A stretch of 64,000 bases of DNA from Methylocystis bryophila. GTDB lineage: Bacteria > Pseudomonadota > Alphaproteobacteria > Rhizobiales > Beijerinckiaceae. The stretch covers positions 3,174,501 through 3,238,500 of the forward strand of contig NZ_AP027149.1 of the NCBI RefSeq assembly GCF_027925445.1. The letters are read 5' to 3'. The notes beneath the pieces were generated by a model. That model did not search any database. It was not told where the DNA came from and saw nothing but the letters and a program-made list of their open reading frames with translations. Numbering within the stretch: position 1 is the first letter of the stretch; every line of letters starts with the position of its first letter. A program made the position numbers and the translations under genes. Below are positions 62,616-64,000 of this stretch, piece by piece.

Positions 62616-64000
62616 ATGAAGATTCTGTTTCTCACGACGGCGCACAATAGCCTGAGCCAAAGGCTTCTGATCGAACTGACGGAACGAGGACACGAGGTCG
62701 CCGTGACGCTGGCCTCGAGCGACGAGGCCATGCTGAAAGGCGCGGCCGAGAACGAACCGGAGCTGATCATCGCGCCGATGCTCAAGGCGGCGATCCCGAA
62801 AGTTATCACCGACCAGCATCTCTGCCTCATCGTCCACCCCGGGATCAAAGGCGACCGCGGGCCGTCCTCGCTCGACTGGGCGATCAAGAACGGCGAGAGG
62901 GTCTGGGGCGCGACAGTATTAGAGGCCAGTGATGAATGGGACGCGGGGCCGATCTGGGCGACGCGGGAATTCAAGATGCCCACGCCCGCCGTCTCCAAGA
63001 GCCAGCTTTATCGCCAGGAGGTTACCGAAGCGGCCGTCGCGGCCGTGCTCGAAGCCGTGGAGAAGTTTCGGGCGACCGGATTTACGCCGGAGGTTCTCGA
63101 TTACACGCGCCCCGATGTGCGCGGAACCTGGCGTTCCCCCATGCGCCAAGCTGATCGGGCCATCGATTGGAGCCAGGACTCGACGGAAGCGATCGTTACA
63201 AAGATCAACGCCGCCGACAGCGCGCCGGGCGTGCTCGACCGCTCTTTCGGCGCTGAGTTCTATCTCTATGACGCACACGTCGAAGATCGCTTGAAGGGCG
63301 CGCCGGGCGCGTTCCTCGCGCAGCGTAATGGCGCCATTTGCGTCGGGACAAAGGACGGCGCCGTGTGGATCACGCATATGAAGCTCAAGGACCGCGTCGA
63401 TCGGAACGAGGCGGGCTGCGGCGTCCCCGATCCCGGCCCCGGCTGCGTCAATTGCGCGCTCGACATTTGCCCGGCCGCGCAAATCAAGCTCCCCGCGACG
63501 ATGGCGCTCGGGCGCCGCGCGGCGAATGCGCCAAAAGCGCCCCTGCCGATCGACGCCGCGCCGGACTATCGCACCTTCCAGGAGATCCGCTACGTCGAGG
63601 ACGGGAGCGTCGGCAGACTCCACTTCGAGTTTAGCAACGGCGCGATGAGCACGCGCCAGTGCTTCCGACTACGCGACGCCTTCCTCTATGCCCGCAGCCG
63701 ACCGACGAAGATCATCGAGCTTGTCGGCGGCGCCGATTTCTTTTCCAATGGCATTCATCTCAACGTGATCGAGGCCTCGGATGATCCGGCGCTTGAATCC
63801 TGGCGAAACATCATTGCGATCGACGACGTCGTGCTCGAGATCCTCAATACGATGTCGCATCTCGTCGTCGCGGGCTTCTGCGGAAACGCCGGCGCGGGCG
63901 GGGCGATCCTGCCGCTTGCGGCGGATTACGTCTATGCGCGCGAAGGCGTCGTGTTCAACCCGCACTACAAAGGCATGGGCGGACTCTACGGTTCGGAATA
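62616..64000 (+). CDS. hoxX: Hydrogenase maturation factor HoxX (3' end off window)
   Basis: 461 codons are visible and the gene runs off the right edge. N-terminal formyl-THF-binding/hydrolase domain: MKILFLTTAHNSLSQRLLIE, IVHPGIKGDRGPSSLDWAI. A middle linker domain with the Cys cluster GCGVPDPGPGCVNCALDICP. The C-terminal crotonase-like domain begins near residue 325, with ELVGGADFFSNGIHLNVIEA and AGFCGNAGAGGAILPLAADY. HoxX makes CO for the NiFe cofactor from formyl-THF under aerobic conditions, so hydrogenase genes are expected downstream. AAAGGAG precedes ATG 62616. Confidence 0.95.
   Translation, partial: MKILFLTTAHNSLSQRLLIELTERGHEVAVTLASSDEAMLKGAAENEPELIIAPMLKAAIPKVITDQHLCLIVHPGIKGDRGPSSLDWAIKNGERVWGATVLEASDEWDAGPIWATREFKMPTPAVSKSQLYRQEVTEAAVAAVLEAVEKFRATGFTPEVLDYTRPDVRGTWRSPMRQADRAIDWSQDSTEAIVTKINAADSAPGVLDRSFGAEFYLYDAHVEDRLKGAPGAFLAQRNGAICVGTKDGAVWITHMKLKDRVDRNEAGCGVPDPGPGCVNCALDICPAAQIKLPATMALGRRAANAPKAPLPIDAAPDYRTFQEIRYVEDGSVGRLHFEFSNGAMSTRQCFRLRDAFLYARSRPTKIIELVGGADFFSNGIHLNVIEASDDPALESWRNIIAIDDVVLEILNTMSHLVVAGFCGNAGAGGAILPLAADYVYAREGVVFNPHYKGMGGLYGSE

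Overview
The window is GC-rich DNA from an alphaproteobacterium, most likely a Hyphomicrobiales (Rhizobiales) chromosome. The gene order ddl-ftsQ-ftsA-ftsZ, a cyclic-glucan-exporter-like ABC protein, a phasin, a GCG_CRPN-type secreted peptide and rhizobial-style intergenic palindromes all fit that group. A methanotroph such as Methylocystis/Methylosinus is my guess, but no methane-oxidation gene lies in the window. There are no rRNA genes, no recognisable IS element and no CRISPR array; one tRNA-Glu is present.

Layout. 0-13 kb is a mixed metabolic region: the tail of an efflux outer-membrane protein, a phasin, a DUF302 protein, a nitronate monooxygenase-like enzyme, a penicillin-acylase-family hydrolase, polyphosphate kinase, a CYTH phosphatase, a methylmalonyl-CoA decarboxylase-like crotonase and an MntP/YtaF-like membrane protein. 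13-19 kb is an ion-transport island: a P1B-type ATPase without a CPx motif, a Ca2+/H+ exchanger, several small membrane proteins and three copies of an undescribed small protein family. 19-21.4 kb carries a VOC protein and trehalose-phosphate synthase.

21.5-38 kb is the most unusual part. A tonB-exbD-exbB operon is divergent from a two-partner-secretion locus. Its exoprotein (2126 aa) has 88-residue repeats and GLUG motifs. Its partner (1519 aa) is a FhaC/ShlB-type transporter fused in one reading frame to three further outer-membrane beta-barrel domains. A small secreted protein with a PEP-CTERM-like tail and two orphan ModA-like periplasmic binding proteins follow. I propose this block as a candidate undescribed surface or uptake system. 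At 39.2-41.1 kb lies a polymorphic (CDI-type) toxin with its immunity gene, overlapping by ATGA; the toxin N-terminus is split by a frameshift that falls exactly on a -1 slippery heptamer.

41-50 kb holds tRNA-Glu, an ABC-F ATPase, an operon of DUF5132 protein, HMA2-like protein, second CPx-less P-type ATPase and EcsC-family protein, and an NdvA-like exporter. 50-61 kb is core: an L,D-transpeptidase, alaS, a Crp/Fnr regulator and ftsZ, ftsA, ftsQ and ddl on the minus strand. The right end has a GlxA-type regulator and the start of hoxX, separated by a decayed tandem duplication of their junction.

Three families of intergenic palindromes recur across the window. In four places the edge of a repeat supplies the TAG stop codon of the adjacent gene.
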